From positions 1-64,000 of the forward strand of contig DGQT01000087.1 in NCBI GenBank assembly GCA_002390845.1: a stretch of 64,000 bases of DNA, in the 5' to 3' direction. Shown piece after piece: positions 9,653 through 19,355 of this stretch. Positions within the stretch are counted from its first letter, which is position 1, and every line of letters begins with the position of its first letter. A program made the translations under genes and the position numbers. Origin of the DNA: Chitinophagaceae bacterium UBA4407 (lineage in GTDB: Bacteria; Bacteroidota; Bacteroidia; Chitinophagales; Chitinophagaceae). The notes under the pieces are model-generated. The model was not told the origin of the DNA. It saw only the letters and a list, made by a program, of their open reading frames with translations, and did not search any database.

Positions 9653-10010
9653 GTTTTACTAGTTGATTTTGTAAAGATAAGCTGCGGTAATGCCGAAGAA
9701 TTGTATTTTTTGTTAAACAGGATTACTGAAATTACAAGCTACCCAAATAAACAAGGAAACTGCACCTGCATAGCCCAATAGAATTGTTGCCGGTGCAGTG
9801 AGCGACGCAAGAAAAGTAGAATAGCAGTATTGCAGCAGGGCTCAAAATATTCTGCATGCTTCTGAAAAGATTATTTAGAAAACAGAAAGATATTTTAAAT
9901 ATTGATTTTCTTAAAACTTAAATTCGTGCAACGATTGTAACGTTCAGTTATTTCCTTTCTGTATAAATGTAATTTCATTAATCAGCATATATCATAAATC
10001 AATCAATGTT
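9653..10010. repeat. Intergenic region with a decayed right arm
   Basis: This 358-base gap contains only a remnant of the dispersed element: GTGAGCGACGCAA at 9798-9810 followed by the tail AGCAGGGCTCAAAAT near 9836-9850. The rest is AT-rich and holds no reading frame or RNA fold that I can support; it should include the promoter of the following gene. Confidence 0.55.
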
Positions 10011-10925
10011 ATGAACAATTCAAGAAGAAAATTTATTAAAACCGGTGCACTGGCAATAGCAGGCACAGCAATGTTTTCGAGTGAAATCTTTGCTGCAAAA
10101 AAACGCAAAGAAATACTGGGAATACAGTTGTATTCTGTAAGAGATGATATGATGAAAGACCCAAGCGGAACGCTAAAGCAATTGGCTGACATGGGGTATA
10201 AATATGTAGAACATGCGAATTATATAAACCGCAAGTTTTATGGCTATTCTGCCAGTGAGTTTAAAAAAGTTCTGGACGATTTGGGGTTAAAAATGCCGAG
10301 CGGGCATACCGTAATGGGAAAACAGCACTGGGATGCTGATAAGAAGGATTTTACTGATGCGTGGAAGTATACAGTTGAAGATGCCGCCATTTGTGGTCAG
10401 CAGTATGTTATCAGTCCGTGGTTGGATGTAAGTATGCGCAAAACGATTGACGATTTTAAAGCCTATATGGATGTGTTTAATAAAAGCGGGGAATTGTGTA
10501 ATAAATCGGGTATGAAATTCGGTTATCACAACCACGATTTTGAATTTACAACGGTGCTTGGGGATACGAAATTGTACGATCTTATTCTTCAGAATACCGA
10601 TCCAAAACTAGTGGCTCAGCAAATGGATATTGGTAACATGTATGGCGCAGGCGGAAGGGCACTGGACATTTTAAAACAATACCCGGGAAGATTTGAACTG
10701 ATGCATGTAAAGGATGAAATTAAAAGCGATAAAAAGGATGCTATGGAGGGATACGAAAGTACGATTCTTGGTGCAGGTGTTATTCCTGTAAAAGAAATTG
10801 TTGACATGTTCCAGAAATCGGGCGGTACTACACATTTTATTGTTGAGCAGGAATCTTACCAGGGCAAAGCTCCTGTTGCATGTGCCAAAGAAGACTTTGA
10901 TATTATGAAGAAATGGGGCTATTAA
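10011..10925 (+). CDS. Tat-exported sugar phosphate isomerase/epimerase-like TIM-barrel protein
   Basis: The 304-residue product has a twin-arginine signal (NSRRKFIKTGALAIAGTA) and a xylose-isomerase-like TIM barrel from about residue 40 (EILGIQLYSVRDDM). Putative metal-binding residues are scattered acidic and His positions such as GYHNHDFEF, QMDIGNMY, HVKDE and FIVEQE. Such proteins are common in Bacteroidota and act on sugars, often with Gfo/Idh/MocA oxidoreductases; the substrate cannot be told. It is followed by a strong terminator and appears monocistronic. Confidence 0.8.
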   Translation: MNNSRRKFIKTGALAIAGTAMFSSEIFAAKKRKEILGIQLYSVRDDMMKDPSGTLKQLADMGYKYVEHANYINRKFYGYSASEFKKVLDDLGLKMPSGHTVMGKQHWDADKKDFTDAWKYTVEDAAICGQQYVISPWLDVSMRKTIDDFKAYMDVFNKSGELCNKSGMKFGYHNHDFEFTTVLGDTKLYDLILQNTDPKLVAQQMDIGNMYGAGGRALDILKQYPGRFELMHVKDEIKSDKKDAMEGYESTILGAGVIPVKEIVDMFQKSGGTTHFIVEQESYQGKAPVACAKEDFDIMKKWGY

Positions 10926-10960
10926 TTTTCTTCGTATAAATTCAATTTACCTAAAAATAA

Positions 10961-10997
10961 AAAGCACCGGCATAGAAAAATGCCGGTGCTTTTTTTG
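10961..10997 (+). terminator. Rho-independent terminator
   Basis: Stem AAAGCACCGGCA / TGCCGGTGCTTT (10961-10992) continues into a T run. It follows the isomerase-like gene. The A-rich 5' flank could let it act on the opposite strand too. Confidence 0.9.
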
Positions 10998-11010
10998 TGC
11001 TAAACTGCAT

Positions 11011-11049
11011 TGCTACTATTTAACTTTTGTTGTGTCACTCACTTGTACG
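11011..11049. repeat. Dispersed element, left half
   Basis: Outer segment TGCTACTATTTAACTTT followed by left arm 11029-11049 (TTGTGTCACTCACTTGTACG). No right arm follows before the next gene; the next right arm is at 11659, beyond that gene. Confidence 0.75.
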
Positions 11050-11100
11050 GTTGTATCAATATGCGGCATAGTGAAACTGCTTCATCGAATGGTATAAATT

Positions 11101-11523
11101 TTATTTCCAGAGTACCAATACCAAACTTGCAACGGTAATGCCTAAGATATTATAACCTGCGTCAATCGCATGAAGGCCAAGTGGCCTGCGTTCATAAATA
11201 AATGAAATGGATATTGAGGTAAGTGAGAAAGATACGCCAAAGAATAAACCAAATTTTATTGCATGTACAGCATCGAGTACGGGAATGATATGATAGAGTA
11301 TTGATAAGCCAACAGAACAAAGGAACATGAGCACAAAACTGGAAAACATCATAAGGCCCATAGCTTTTTTTGCAGCGGGGTCGTTCACTTTTACGTTTGT
11401 TAATTTGATCCAGGGTTTTGAAAATAATAACGGGCTGTACCATATAGCGCCCAAAGCAAAATATGCGATTGCGGCTACAAAAACATGCAGCCAGTTTAAA
11501 CCAGATAAGATTTGTGTAAACAT
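11101..11523 (-). CDS. DUF1761-like small membrane protein
   Basis: A 140-residue protein with four predicted membrane helices (around residues 8-30, 52-75, 83-105 and 118-138). The N-terminal LNWLHVFVAAIAYFALGAIWYSPLLFSKPWIK is typical of DUF1761 proteins, whose function is unknown. It stands alone and is bracketed by a left arm (11029) and a decayed right arm (11659) of the dispersed element, as if carried in its loop. Confidence 0.75.
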   Translation of the reverse strand: MFTQILSGLNWLHVFVAAIAYFALGAIWYSPLLFSKPWIKLTNVKVNDPAAKKAMGLMMFSSFVLMFLCSVGLSILYHIIPVLDAVHAIKFGLFFGVSFSLTSISISFIYERRPLGLHAIDAGYNILGITVASLVLVLWK

Positions 11524-11658
11524 TGTTTTGGTTTTTAGATGATGGTTAAACGAAAGAACAATACAAGTTCGAAAAATAAAATGAAACAGGCAAAGGAATT
11601 TGGTTGCATTTCAAATTTTCGCTTCGGTAAAAGTTTAATAGCAGTACAACTGATGAAA

Positions 11659-11700
11659 GGATTGCGACGCAACGAAGATGCCACAAGGTTTTGCTGCCGG
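11659..11700. repeat. Dispersed element, right half (partly decayed)
   Basis: GATTGCGACGCAACGAAGATGCC matches the right arm's conserved core (GCGACGCAAC) and outer segment (GAAGATGCC) but the ACAAGTGT part is lost. A CGCTTCGGTAAAAG segment just upstream is the usual inner stem. Confidence 0.6.
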
Positions 11701-11760
11701 TATTAAAAATTCATTCGCTCTTATTAATGCGAAAGTTTGAAATGCACCCTGAAAATGTGT

Positions 11761-12801
11761 TTAACCTACTACTTCATAAACAGAAACAGGTGCAGTTTTG
11801 TTCTTTAAAGTTATTTGCCCAATGCTTTGGCAACTGAACGATTCTTTTACTTTTTGGTACGAAGCTTCTGTAATCAGTATCTGGCCTTTTGCCGCTGCGG
11901 TTTGTAAACGCTGGGCAACATTTACCGCATCGCCAATAACCGTATAATCTAGCCTGCGAAGGGTTGCAGAGCCAATATTGCCACTTACCATTTCGCCGCT
12001 GTTAATGCCGATAGAAACTTTTGGGGTATAATCTTGTGCCCCGGAAATTTTTGATAATTTTTCTATTTCGGCTCTTACAGCAAGGCTTGCTTCAATAGCA
12101 TTGTCAAGTTGGTAAGTTCCTTTAAAAACTGCCATAATGCAGTCGCCGATAAACTTATCTACATAACCTTCGTGCGCAATAATTGCTTTTACCATTACAT
12201 CGAAATAGTTGTTCAATAACTTTACCACAGTGTCGGCAGGCTCGTTTTCACTAATGGTTGTAAAACTGCAGATGTCTATAAAAACAACAGTAGCCACTAT
12301 AGTTTCGCTTACCATAAGGGAAGATTCAAATTCGCGGCCGCCCATAAAGTTGAGTACTGTTTCGTCAACATACATGCGCAGTATGTTGTTTTCTTTTATG
12401 GCTTTTAATGTTTTTTGTAACTGGAAAACGTGTTCAATTGTTTTTTGCAGCGTTAATTCAAGGTCTTCAAAATTAATGGGCTTGGTTAAAAAGTCGAATG
12501 CGCCGCGGTTCATGGCAACGCGTATATTTTCCATATCGCCGTATGCTGAAACAATAACGGCTTTAAGCATGGGGCTGTATTCATTTATTTTCAGGAGCAG
12601 TGTAAGCCCGTCCATTACAGGCATATTTATATCGCTCAATACCAGGTCAATGTCTGGCTGTTGTTTTATTTTTTCCATGGCTTCGCTTCCATTCTCTGCA
12701 AAAATGAATTCATAACTGCCCTCGCGAATCTGCTTTCTGAATTTTTGCTTAATCAATACCTGCAGGTCTGTTTCATCATCAACCACTAATATCTTTGCCA
12801 T
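11761..12801 (-). CDS. Response regulator fused to class III adenylate/guanylate cyclase
   Basis: The 346-residue protein has a receiver domain (about 1-125; ILVVDDE, phosphoacceptor Asp in [13 protein letters not shown], Lys in FLTKPI), a short helical linker, and a class III cyclase domain (about 170-345) with the metal-binding Asp in [18 protein letters not shown] and the downstream [17 protein letters not shown] stretch. It should make a cyclic nucleotide when phosphorylated. Its ATG overlaps the stop of the preceding regulator (TAATG at 12803-12799), so the two are translationally coupled. Whether it makes cAMP or cGMP cannot be told. Confidence 0.88.
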   Translation of the reverse strand: MAKILVVDDETDLQVLIKQKFRKQIREGSYEFIFAENGSEAMEKIKQQPDIDLVLSDINMPVMDGLTLLLKINEYSPMLKAVIVSAYGDMENIRVAMNRGAFDFLTKPINFEDLELTLQKTIEHVFQLQKTLKAIKENNILRMYVDETVLNFMGGREFESSLMVSETIVATVVFIDICSFTTISENEPADTVVKLLNNYFDVMVKAIIAHEGYVDKFIGDCIMAVFKGTYQLDNAIEASLAVRAEIEKLSKISGAQDYTPKVSIGINSGEMVSGNIGSATLRRLDYTVIGDAVNVAQRLQTAAAKGQILITEASYQKVKESFSCQSIGQITLKNKTAPVSVYEVVG

Positions 12802-13172
12802 TAAATATTTTTTAGTTTTTCTTTTAACAGATTAAAATCAAGGGGTTTGGTAAGAAAGTCATTTGCCCCCTCGCTCATTGCTTTGTTGTAACTTTCTTCA
12901 TCGCCGTAAGCGGTAATCATCATTACTGTTGGGGGCGGTGTTTTGTAATTGCTTTTTATTTCGTGCAGCAATTGCAGGCCACTCATTCCTGGCATATTAA
13001 TATCAGAAAGGATTAATACCGCCTCATGCTTGTGTTGCCCAAGATAAAATAAGGCTTCATTGCCTGAATAGGCAAAAACAAAATTCATTTCGCCACTGCG
13101 AATCTCTTTTCTAAACCGCTGTTCAAATAATACCTGAATATCCTTTTCATCATCTACCACTAAAATTTTCAT
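12801..13172 (-). CDS. Single-domain response regulator (CheY-like)
   Basis: A 123-residue receiver domain with no output domain: acidic pocket VVDDEKD at residues 5-11, phosphoacceptor Asp in [13 protein letters not shown], conserved Thr/Ser in MMITAYG and Lys in FLTKPLD. It is closely similar to the receiver of the next gene, suggesting duplication. The stop codon overlaps the start of the cyclase gene. A histidine kinase lies 190 bases upstream on the same strand, so the three may form a phosphorelay. Confidence 0.9.
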   Translation of the reverse strand: MKILVVDDEKDIQVLFEQRFRKEIRSGEMNFVFAYSGNEALFYLGQHKHEAVLILSDINMPGMSGLQLLHEIKSNYKTPPPTVMMITAYGDEESYNKAMSEGANDFLTKPLDFNLLKEKLKNI

Positions 13173-13301
13173 GCCTTTGTTTTATTTTAGATTACCTGTG
13201 TATATCTACAGATTAAAAGTTTCTACAGAAGATTAAGCATTTTGGTACGGTTATTTTTTTAAAACATTTTTACCGGGCATCTGATCATTTTTCGGCTTTA
13301 C

Positions 13302-13355
13302 TTGCGTCGCGCTCTTATACTTTCTGAATCTAATTCAGCTTTTCACCAGGCGTAA
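13302..13355. repeat. Dispersed element, truncated left half
   Basis: Left arm TTGCGTCGCGCTCTTATAC at 13302-13320, then TTTCTGAATCTAATTCAGCTTTT and the right outer end CACCAGGCGTAACAAAAA. The right arm is missing, so the copy looks internally deleted. It sits between kinase and regulator. Confidence 0.65.
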
Positions 13356-13363
13356 CAAAAATA

Positions 13364-14710
13364 CTATACCGGAAGTTCAATTGTAAACTCAGCGAATTCA
13401 TTTTCTTTTGTTTCTGCTGTTATAGTGCCGCCATGCATTTTGGTAATAATATCATAACTCAACGAGAGGCCAAGGCCTGTTCCTTCGCCTGTTGGTTTTG
13501 TAGTAAAAAATGGCTGATAAATTTTATCAAGCACTTTCTGGGGAATACCGGTTCCGTTATCTCTAACCTTTATAATTATTTTGTTTACTTCTTTTTTTGT
13601 ACTTACCCAAATTGCAGGGTCGTAATCATTACCCAAATTTTTTTTCTTTGCCGATACTGAATAAAATGCATTGGTAAACAAATTCAGCAATACCCTGCCA
13701 ATATCTTGCGGTACAATATTTATTTTGCCGATGCTTCCGTCAAAATCAGTATTCATGGTGGCATTGAAAGATTTATCTTTTGCACGAAGCCCATGATAAC
13801 TTAACCTGAGATATTCATCGGTAAGCGCATTAATATCAACGGGCTCTTTTTTATCGCTGCTGCTTCTTGAATGCTGCAGCATTCCTTTCACAATTGCATC
13901 TGCCCGCTTGCCGTGGTAAATGATTTTTTCAAGATTTTGTTTTACGTCTGCGGCAATATTAAAAGCTTCTTCTTTATTATCCGCATCCAGTTCTGCCTGC
14001 ATTTCTTCAAGCAATTCACTGCTAACTTCAGAGAAATTGTTTACAAAATTCAACGGGTTTTGAATTTCATGCGCAATGCCCGCAGTTAACTCGCCCAGTG
14101 AAGCCATTTTCTCTGATTGTATTAGCTGCGCCTGTGTAGATTTTAATTCGGTAAGTGCGTGCTGCAATTCTTCTTTTTGCTGTGTTAGCTCTGCTGTACG
14201 TTCAGCTACCTGTATTTCAAGCTGATCTTTAAGCATAGCAGTTAATTTACTCTGCCTTTCTTCTTCGAGCCTTATTTGCTTTTCCTTTTCAAGTGCCTTT
14301 TTTTGTTTGTTGCCAATAATCCACATGGCCACCATCCACACTATTGAAAAAAAGATTCCCGCATCTAAAAAATTGCTCCAGCTTTTATAAATCTCTTTAC
14401 TTGCCTGTTGTAATATATCATTCACCAGTGACAGTATAATGTAAGGGAGTATGGCAAATATCAGTGGCTTGGCGGTGATATATTCGTTCCGGCTAAACAC
14501 GATGTAAATAAGATAGAACCAAATTAAATAAGAGAGCCAGATTATTAAACTCGTGTACCCGGAAAAAGCAATCTGCAGAGCCAGCAGGCAGACCGCAGCA
14601 ATGGTAAGTGTCAGCAAAATTTTATCCCATTTGGGAAATGCTTTTGCTGTTTCCAGTTTTTTACGAAGCTGCCGGATAACGACAATGACTAATATAAATT
14701 CTAAACTCAT
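13364..14710 (-). CDS. Membrane histidine kinase
   Basis: The 448-residue kinase has three or four hydrophobic segments in the first 135 residues with little periplasmic sequence, a coiled coil (about 140-200), a HisKA domain with phosphoacceptor His214 in GIAHEIQNPLNF, and a HATPase domain with the N box (NLFTNAFYS), DNGTGIP and GEGTGLGLSLSYDI. Its catalytic core is clearly related to those of the three kinases at 23-31 kb but more diverged. It is followed by two response regulators on the same strand, probably its partners. Confidence 0.9.
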   Translation of the reverse strand: MSLEFILVIVVIRQLRKKLETAKAFPKWDKILLTLTIAAVCLLALQIAFSGYTSLIIWLSYLIWFYLIYIVFSRNEYITAKPLIFAILPYIILSLVNDILQQASKEIYKSWSNFLDAGIFFSIVWMVAMWIIGNKQKKALEKEKQIRLEEERQSKLTAMLKDQLEIQVAERTAELTQQKEELQHALTELKSTQAQLIQSEKMASLGELTAGIAHEIQNPLNFVNNFSEVSSELLEEMQAELDADNKEEAFNIAADVKQNLEKIIYHGKRADAIVKGMLQHSRSSSDKKEPVDINALTDEYLRLSYHGLRAKDKSFNATMNTDFDGSIGKINIVPQDIGRVLLNLFTNAFYSVSAKKKNLGNDYDPAIWVSTKKEVNKIIIKVRDNGTGIPQKVLDKIYQPFFTTKPTGEGTGLGLSLSYDIITKMHGGTITAETKENEFAEFTIELPV

Positions 14711-14879
14711 AAAATGGATGCAATCCTGATTTTTAAAAGTTGATTACCTTAAAATTAAGCAGGAAGATAATAATAAAACTCCGAACCTTTATGTTCTTTT
14801 GTTTCCACTTTTATTTTGCTTAATGTACTTATGAATTGTAACAATAATCAGCGGGTAATTTTTTTGTAATTAGACCAAC

Positions 14880-15170
14880 TGTATTGCTGCTATTAAACCC
14901 GGTTGCGTCGCACACTTTTGCGTTGGGCTTTTTGTTTGACAGAGTTCAAATGTAATTTCTAAATGTAGCTTTCATTAATAATTTAATTCCGTGTGTATTT
15001 CGCTGTTGCCGAAAAGATTTTTGGAGTTGCAGTACTTTGCCGGTCAGGATTGTAACGTATAAATCATACCGTTGATATTATCTTCGCTTTGCTCAATAAA
15101 GCTATGGAAGCCGAAGCGTGCGACGCAACAAAAGCTATATTTATATTCTTATGCCTGGCTCAAAAAAATA
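14880..15170. repeat. Dispersed hairpin element with long loop, in a 634-base gene-free gap
   Basis: Left arm 14902-14921 (GTTGCGTCGCACACTTTTGC), right arm 15113-15131 and the right outer end GCCTGGCTCAAAAAA at 15153-15167. The roughly 190-base loop has no reading frame I can support. The rest of the gap 14711-15344 is AT-rich and presumably holds two outward promoters; nothing else was recognised. Confidence 0.75.
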
Positions 15171-15344
15171 TAAAATAAAAGATCAGCATAACTGTATATA
15201 TTAACTCCTTGCTTAAAAGCAGCCGTAAAAATTTATGAAGCTCCTTTTAAATATTAAATATCTTTATTTCTAAAGGCAATGCGTGGCGTAAAGTATTTTT
15301 TTAGCAAAGACCCGAATGGTAATCTGGGTTGAAAATATTTATTT

Positions 15345-16970
15345 ATGCGAAGATTTATAATGATGCTGGAGCTTGTATTATTTACAACTATTGTTAGTGC
15401 TCAAAGTGAGGGAACCGAATCAACTTCATCCAACACATTGCTGCAAAGACCAAAACTTGTAATAGGCATTGTAGTTGACCAAATGCGCTGGGATTATTTA
15501 TACCGCTATTACAATCGTTATGCACCTGATGGTGGTTTTAAACGGCTTTTAAATGGAGGCTTTTCCTGCGAAAATACGATGATCCCTTACACCCCAACAA
15601 TTACAGCCTGCGGCCACGCCTCAATTTACACAGGCTCTGTACCCGCAATAAACGGAATTACAGGAAATGATTGGTTTGATTATAATAAAGGCAGTCTTCT
15701 ATATTGCACCCAGGATGATGGCGTAAAAACTACCGGTAGCAATACCGCAGAAGCCGGGCAAATGAGTCCGCGTAATTTACTTGTAACAACTATTACAGAT
15801 GAGTTAAGGCTTGCAACAAATTTTCGCGGTAAGGTTATTGGCCTGGCAATAAAAGACCGTAGTGCAATTTTACCTGCAGGTCACAGCGCCAATGCGGCTT
15901 ACTGGTACGACCATGATACGGGTAAGTGGATCACTTCAACCTATTACCAGGATGAACTGCCAGGGTGGGTAAAAGATTTTAATAATCAAAAACTTGCTGA
16001 TAAATACTATGCTTTAGACTGGAATACAATGTACCCACTGGATTCATACACACAAAGCGCCCCGCCTGCAAGAGCATTTCCCCACAACTTAAAACAATAC
16101 GCCGGTAAAAATTACCAGGTAATCTCCGCCACACCTTATGGTAACAGTTTTACAATAGAAATGGCAAAGGCCGCAATAGCAGGGGAGCAACTTGGTGCTG
16201 ATTCCATTACCGACATGTTAACGGTAAGTTTATCATCGCCCGATTATATTGGTCATGCTTATGGTCCTAATTCTGTGGAAGAAGAGGATTGCTTTTTGCG
16301 TCTTGACAAGGATCTTGGCGAAATGCTTGATCTTCTTGACAAGCAAATTGGCAAAGGGGCATATATGATTTTTTTAACCGCAGATCATGGTGTAGCAAAT
16401 GTGCCGGCCTTTTTAAATGAACATAAAATACCCGCAGGAAATTTTGATAATGAACAGGTAACCGCAGGCTTAAACCAATTGCTCAGCAATAAATTCAAAG
16501 CAGAAGATCTGGTAACCGGTATTATAAATTACCAGGTGTACCTGAACCGTAATGCGATTGCTGAAAATAAGATCAATAAAGATTTGTTATATGCAACTAT
16601 AATAAATTATTTATTAACAGATACATCTGTTGAACGAGCTTTTGCATTCGATGCAATAAACCAAACTACACTCAATGCTACCATAAAAGAAGCGTTTATA
16701 AACGGCTATTACCCAAGCCGCAGCGGAGATATTCAAATTGTTTTAAAACCCCAGTATATAGATGGATTTTTAAAAGGCGGCACCACGCATGGCGTTTGGA
16801 ATCCTTATGATGCACATATACCATTGATTTGGTTTGGCTGCAATATTTTGCCAGGTAAAACAAACAAACAAGTTTATATCACAGATATTGCACCTACAGT
16901 TGCAGCACTGCTTAAAATACAAATGCCCAGCGGTTGCATCGGGCATGTAATTGAAGGTGTGGTAAAATAA
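15345..16970 (+). CDS. PafA-like alkaline phosphatase
   Basis: The 541-residue exported enzyme starts with a signal peptide (MRRFIMMLELVLFTTIVSAQ). The alkaline phosphatase superfamily core is visible: metal-binding Asp in GIVVDQMRWDYL, a Thr nucleophile within TPTITACGHASIYTGS (residues 83-98), the substrate pocket region GITGNDWFD, and zinc ligands in SSPDYIGHAYGP, LTADHGVANVP and the C-terminal THGVWNPYD. PafA enzymes hydrolyse phosphate mono- and diesters in the periplasm and use Thr rather than Ser, as here. It is flanked by repeat copies and appears monocistronic. Confidence 0.9.
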   Translation: MRRFIMMLELVLFTTIVSAQSEGTESTSSNTLLQRPKLVIGIVVDQMRWDYLYRYYNRYAPDGGFKRLLNGGFSCENTMIPYTPTITACGHASIYTGSVPAINGITGNDWFDYNKGSLLYCTQDDGVKTTGSNTAEAGQMSPRNLLVTTITDELRLATNFRGKVIGLAIKDRSAILPAGHSANAAYWYDHDTGKWITSTYYQDELPGWVKDFNNQKLADKYYALDWNTMYPLDSYTQSAPPARAFPHNLKQYAGKNYQVISATPYGNSFTIEMAKAAIAGEQLGADSITDMLTVSLSSPDYIGHAYGPNSVEEEDCFLRLDKDLGEMLDLLDKQIGKGAYMIFLTADHGVANVPAFLNEHKIPAGNFDNEQVTAGLNQLLSNKFKAEDLVTGIINYQVYLNRNAIAENKINKDLLYATIINYLLTDTSVERAFAFDAINQTTLNATIKEAFINGYYPSRSGDIQIVLKPQYIDGFLKGGTTHGVWNPYDAHIPLIWFGCNILPGKTNKQVYITDIAPTVAALLKIQMPSGCIGHVIEGVVK

Positions 16971-17000
16971 AATGCGGTACAGAAAGAAAAGAATATTTTT

Positions 17001-17155
17001 TTACCGGCATTTGTTTTTCATGGAATCGCCGGTTGTGTCACTCACTTGTACGTTTGGAATAACGGTCGACAGTCGACGGTCAACTGTCGACCAAAGGTTC
17101 TGCAGCACAAGAGCGCGAAGCAAGGATGCTTAATAGTAATTTCAAAGCCTGGTAT
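17001..17155. repeat. Dispersed hairpin element, complete copy
   Basis: Outer segment TTCATGGAATCGCCGG, left arm 17032-17052, right arm 17103-17122 with changes (GCACAAGAGCGCGAAGCAA), tail AAAGCCTGG. The loop carries a GGTCGACAGTCGACGGTCAA palindrome, related to the one in the element at 36205. Confidence 0.85.
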
Positions 17156-17315
17156 ATAAAACATTTACCCGGTTTAATATAGACCTACATAAGCATACAA
17201 AGTAGCTCTTTTTATAAGTTTTTAGGGTAATAAGGATTAACGGGATATCGAATCGCGTTGATTATCAAAGTTCAATAGTACAGTTTACAGTAGTACAAAA
17301 GCTTAATCAGTGCTA

Positions 17316-17390
17316 AAGAAAGAAAAGGGCTGTATATCTTTTCTTTCTTGACTTTTTTTGTTACTTTTTTGTGTCAAGACAAAAAAGTAA
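17316..17390 (+). promoter_or_regulatory. Two consecutive hairpins upstream of the ABC transporter
   Basis: First stem AAGAAAGAAAAG / CTTTTCTTTCTT (17316-17349) is followed by GACTTTTTTT, like a weak terminator. Second stem TTACTTTTTTGT / ACAAAAAAGTAA (17361-17390) has loop GTCAAG. A competing pair TCTTGAC (17346) / GTCAAGA (17373) would break both. The stems are AT-only and could equally be a repeated sequence. The remaining gap 16971-17477 is filled by the repeat element and unassigned AT-rich DNA. Confidence 0.45.
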
Positions 17391-17477
17391 ATAACAAGAT
17401 TACGCTTGTGCAGCTTATTTGCAGCTTAAGTTTGTTATTCTATAAATCTATAACTTCAACATGCAAATAATTTCTTA

Positions 17478-19340
17478 ATGGCTTCATCCATTTCAACCGG
17501 CAAACAAAGCTCTGAAAACCTTATGAGGCTTGTGCTTCAGCAGGTGCGCCCATACAAAAAATGGTTGCTGCTTATTTTCCTTGCCATGCTTACAGGATCA
17601 TTGGTGGATATAGCTACACCCTGGCCCCTGAAAATTATTATCGATAATGTAATTGGCAGGCAGCCTTTACCCTCATGGCTGTCATGGATCGGTGAATCTT
17701 CAGCCACAGAAAGCAAGATGAACCTGGCTGCCTCGGCGGCAATTATACTTGTTGTACTTACGGTTATTGGAGCCGTTGCAGGTTATATCAGTAGCTTTTT
17801 TACAGAAAGCGTGGCCCAGTATGTAGCAAATGATGTAAGGCTGAAAGTGTACCATCATCTTCAAAGGTTATCACTTGAATATTACGATACACACCAGATT
17901 GGTAAAATACTCAGCACCATTACCACTGATGTATCTACCATGCAGGATTTTGTATCAACAACATTGCTCAGTATCCTTATTGATGCAATGACGATTGTCG
18001 GTATTCTTGGGTTGATGTTTTACATAAACTGGACTTTCGCACTTATAGCAGTATCAGTTACACCATTTCTTTTAATCTTTGTTTTCCGCTTTAAAAAAGC
18101 CGTAAAAAAATCGGTGCATGAAGTACGCAAAGATGAAAGTAATATGATGGCAGTTTTGCAGCAGGGCCTGGAATCTGTACGCGTGGTGAATGCATTTGGT
18201 ACACAGGATGTAGAAGAAGACCGCCTTAAAAAAGCAAGCATGGAAACCGTACAGGCAGCGCTTAGAACACGACGCTTAAAAGCATTGCTTTCGCCTGTTG
18301 TAACGATCATTGTTACACTTTGTATTGCATTGGTACTTTGGAAGGGATCTGCACTTGTACTTGCTGGTTTTATGACAGTAGGCGCTTTAACTGTGTTTCT
18401 TTCTTATCTCAGTAAATTCTTCAGCCCGGTTAAAGACCTCGCAAAAATGACAAATGCTGTTGCTCAGGCAACTGTAGCACTTGAAAGAATACAGCAGATA
18501 CTTGAAACTGATGCCATTATTCCGCAAAAACCCGGGGCAATTAAGCCCGGAAAATTTAAGGGTGAAATCGTTTTTGAAAATGTGGCATTTGGGTATAACC
18601 ATGAAACTGCAGTACTTAAAAATGTAAATATTAAAATAGAGTCGGGGCAGCGTATTGGTATATGCGGGCCTACAGGTTGTGGAAAATCTACAGTGGCAAG
18701 CCTGATACCAAGATTCTATGATCCTGTTAACGGGCGTATTTTAATTGATGGTACCGACATTGCTGATTATACACTTGACGGGCTGAGAAAACAAATCGGC
18801 TTTGTTTTACAGGATACGGTTTTATTTTATGGTTCTGTTGGCGAAAACATCGCCTATGGAAAACCTGGTGCCACAAAAGAAGAGATTATTAATGCGGCAA
18901 AACTTGCAAACGCTGAAGAATTTATTTCAAAAATGCCACATGGCTACGATACACTTGTTGGTGAAAGAGGGCTAACACTGTCTGGTGGCCAGCGCCAGCG
19001 AATTGGAATAGCGAGGGCAATCATTCGTGATTCGCCCATTCTTATTTTAGACGAGCCTACCGCTGCACTTGATACCGAGTCTGAAAAAATAGTAATGGAT
19101 GCACTGGAAAAATTAATGGCAGGCCGCACTGTAATAACCATCGCACACAGGTTGAGCACAATTTATAATTCAGACAAAATAGTTGTAATAAGAGATGGAG
19201 AAATTGCAGAAGAAGGAAACCACGAAGCGTTACTAATCCGTGGGGAGCTTTATGCAGAACTTTATCACATACAAACAAAAGTGAGTACTTCATATGCAGG
19301 TGCTACTAACTTTGTTCACGGAAGTGTACTACCAGAATAA
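17478..19340 (+). CDS. ABC exporter, fused membrane and ATPase domains (MsbA-like)
   Basis: The 620-residue half-transporter has a six-helix membrane domain (about residues 25-320) and a nucleotide-binding domain with Walker A GPTGCGKST (397-405), Q-loop VLQDTVLF, signature LSGGQRQRIGIARA (501-514), Walker B ILILDEPTAALD and H-loop TIAHRLST. As a homodimer it would export lipids, lipid-linked sugars or drugs; the substrate cannot be told. The next gene begins 15 bases downstream and encodes a phospholipase D-like protein, so the two are probably one operon concerned with membrane lipid. Confidence 0.93.
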   Translation: MASSISTGKQSSENLMRLVLQQVRPYKKWLLLIFLAMLTGSLVDIATPWPLKIIIDNVIGRQPLPSWLSWIGESSATESKMNLAASAAIILVVLTVIGAVAGYISSFFTESVAQYVANDVRLKVYHHLQRLSLEYYDTHQIGKILSTITTDVSTMQDFVSTTLLSILIDAMTIVGILGLMFYINWTFALIAVSVTPFLLIFVFRFKKAVKKSVHEVRKDESNMMAVLQQGLESVRVVNAFGTQDVEEDRLKKASMETVQAALRTRRLKALLSPVVTIIVTLCIALVLWKGSALVLAGFMTVGALTVFLSYLSKFFSPVKDLAKMTNAVAQATVALERIQQILETDAIIPQKPGAIKPGKFKGEIVFENVAFGYNHETAVLKNVNIKIESGQRIGICGPTGCGKSTVASLIPRFYDPVNGRILIDGTDIADYTLDGLRKQIGFVLQDTVLFYGSVGENIAYGKPGATKEEIINAAKLANAEEFISKMPHGYDTLVGERGLTLSGGQRQRIGIARAIIRDSPILILDEPTAALDTESEKIVMDALEKLMAGRTVITIAHRLSTIYNSDKIVVIRDGEIAEEGNHEALLIRGELYAELYHIQTKVSTSYAGATNFVHGSVLPE

Positions 19341-19355
19341 ATTAATCCCAAAACT

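Noticed and set aside
299..12801. Long opposite-strand frames within kdpB, kdpA, DPP-IV and other genes
   Set aside because: They are shadows of strongly coding frames, with no family motifs and improbable composition.
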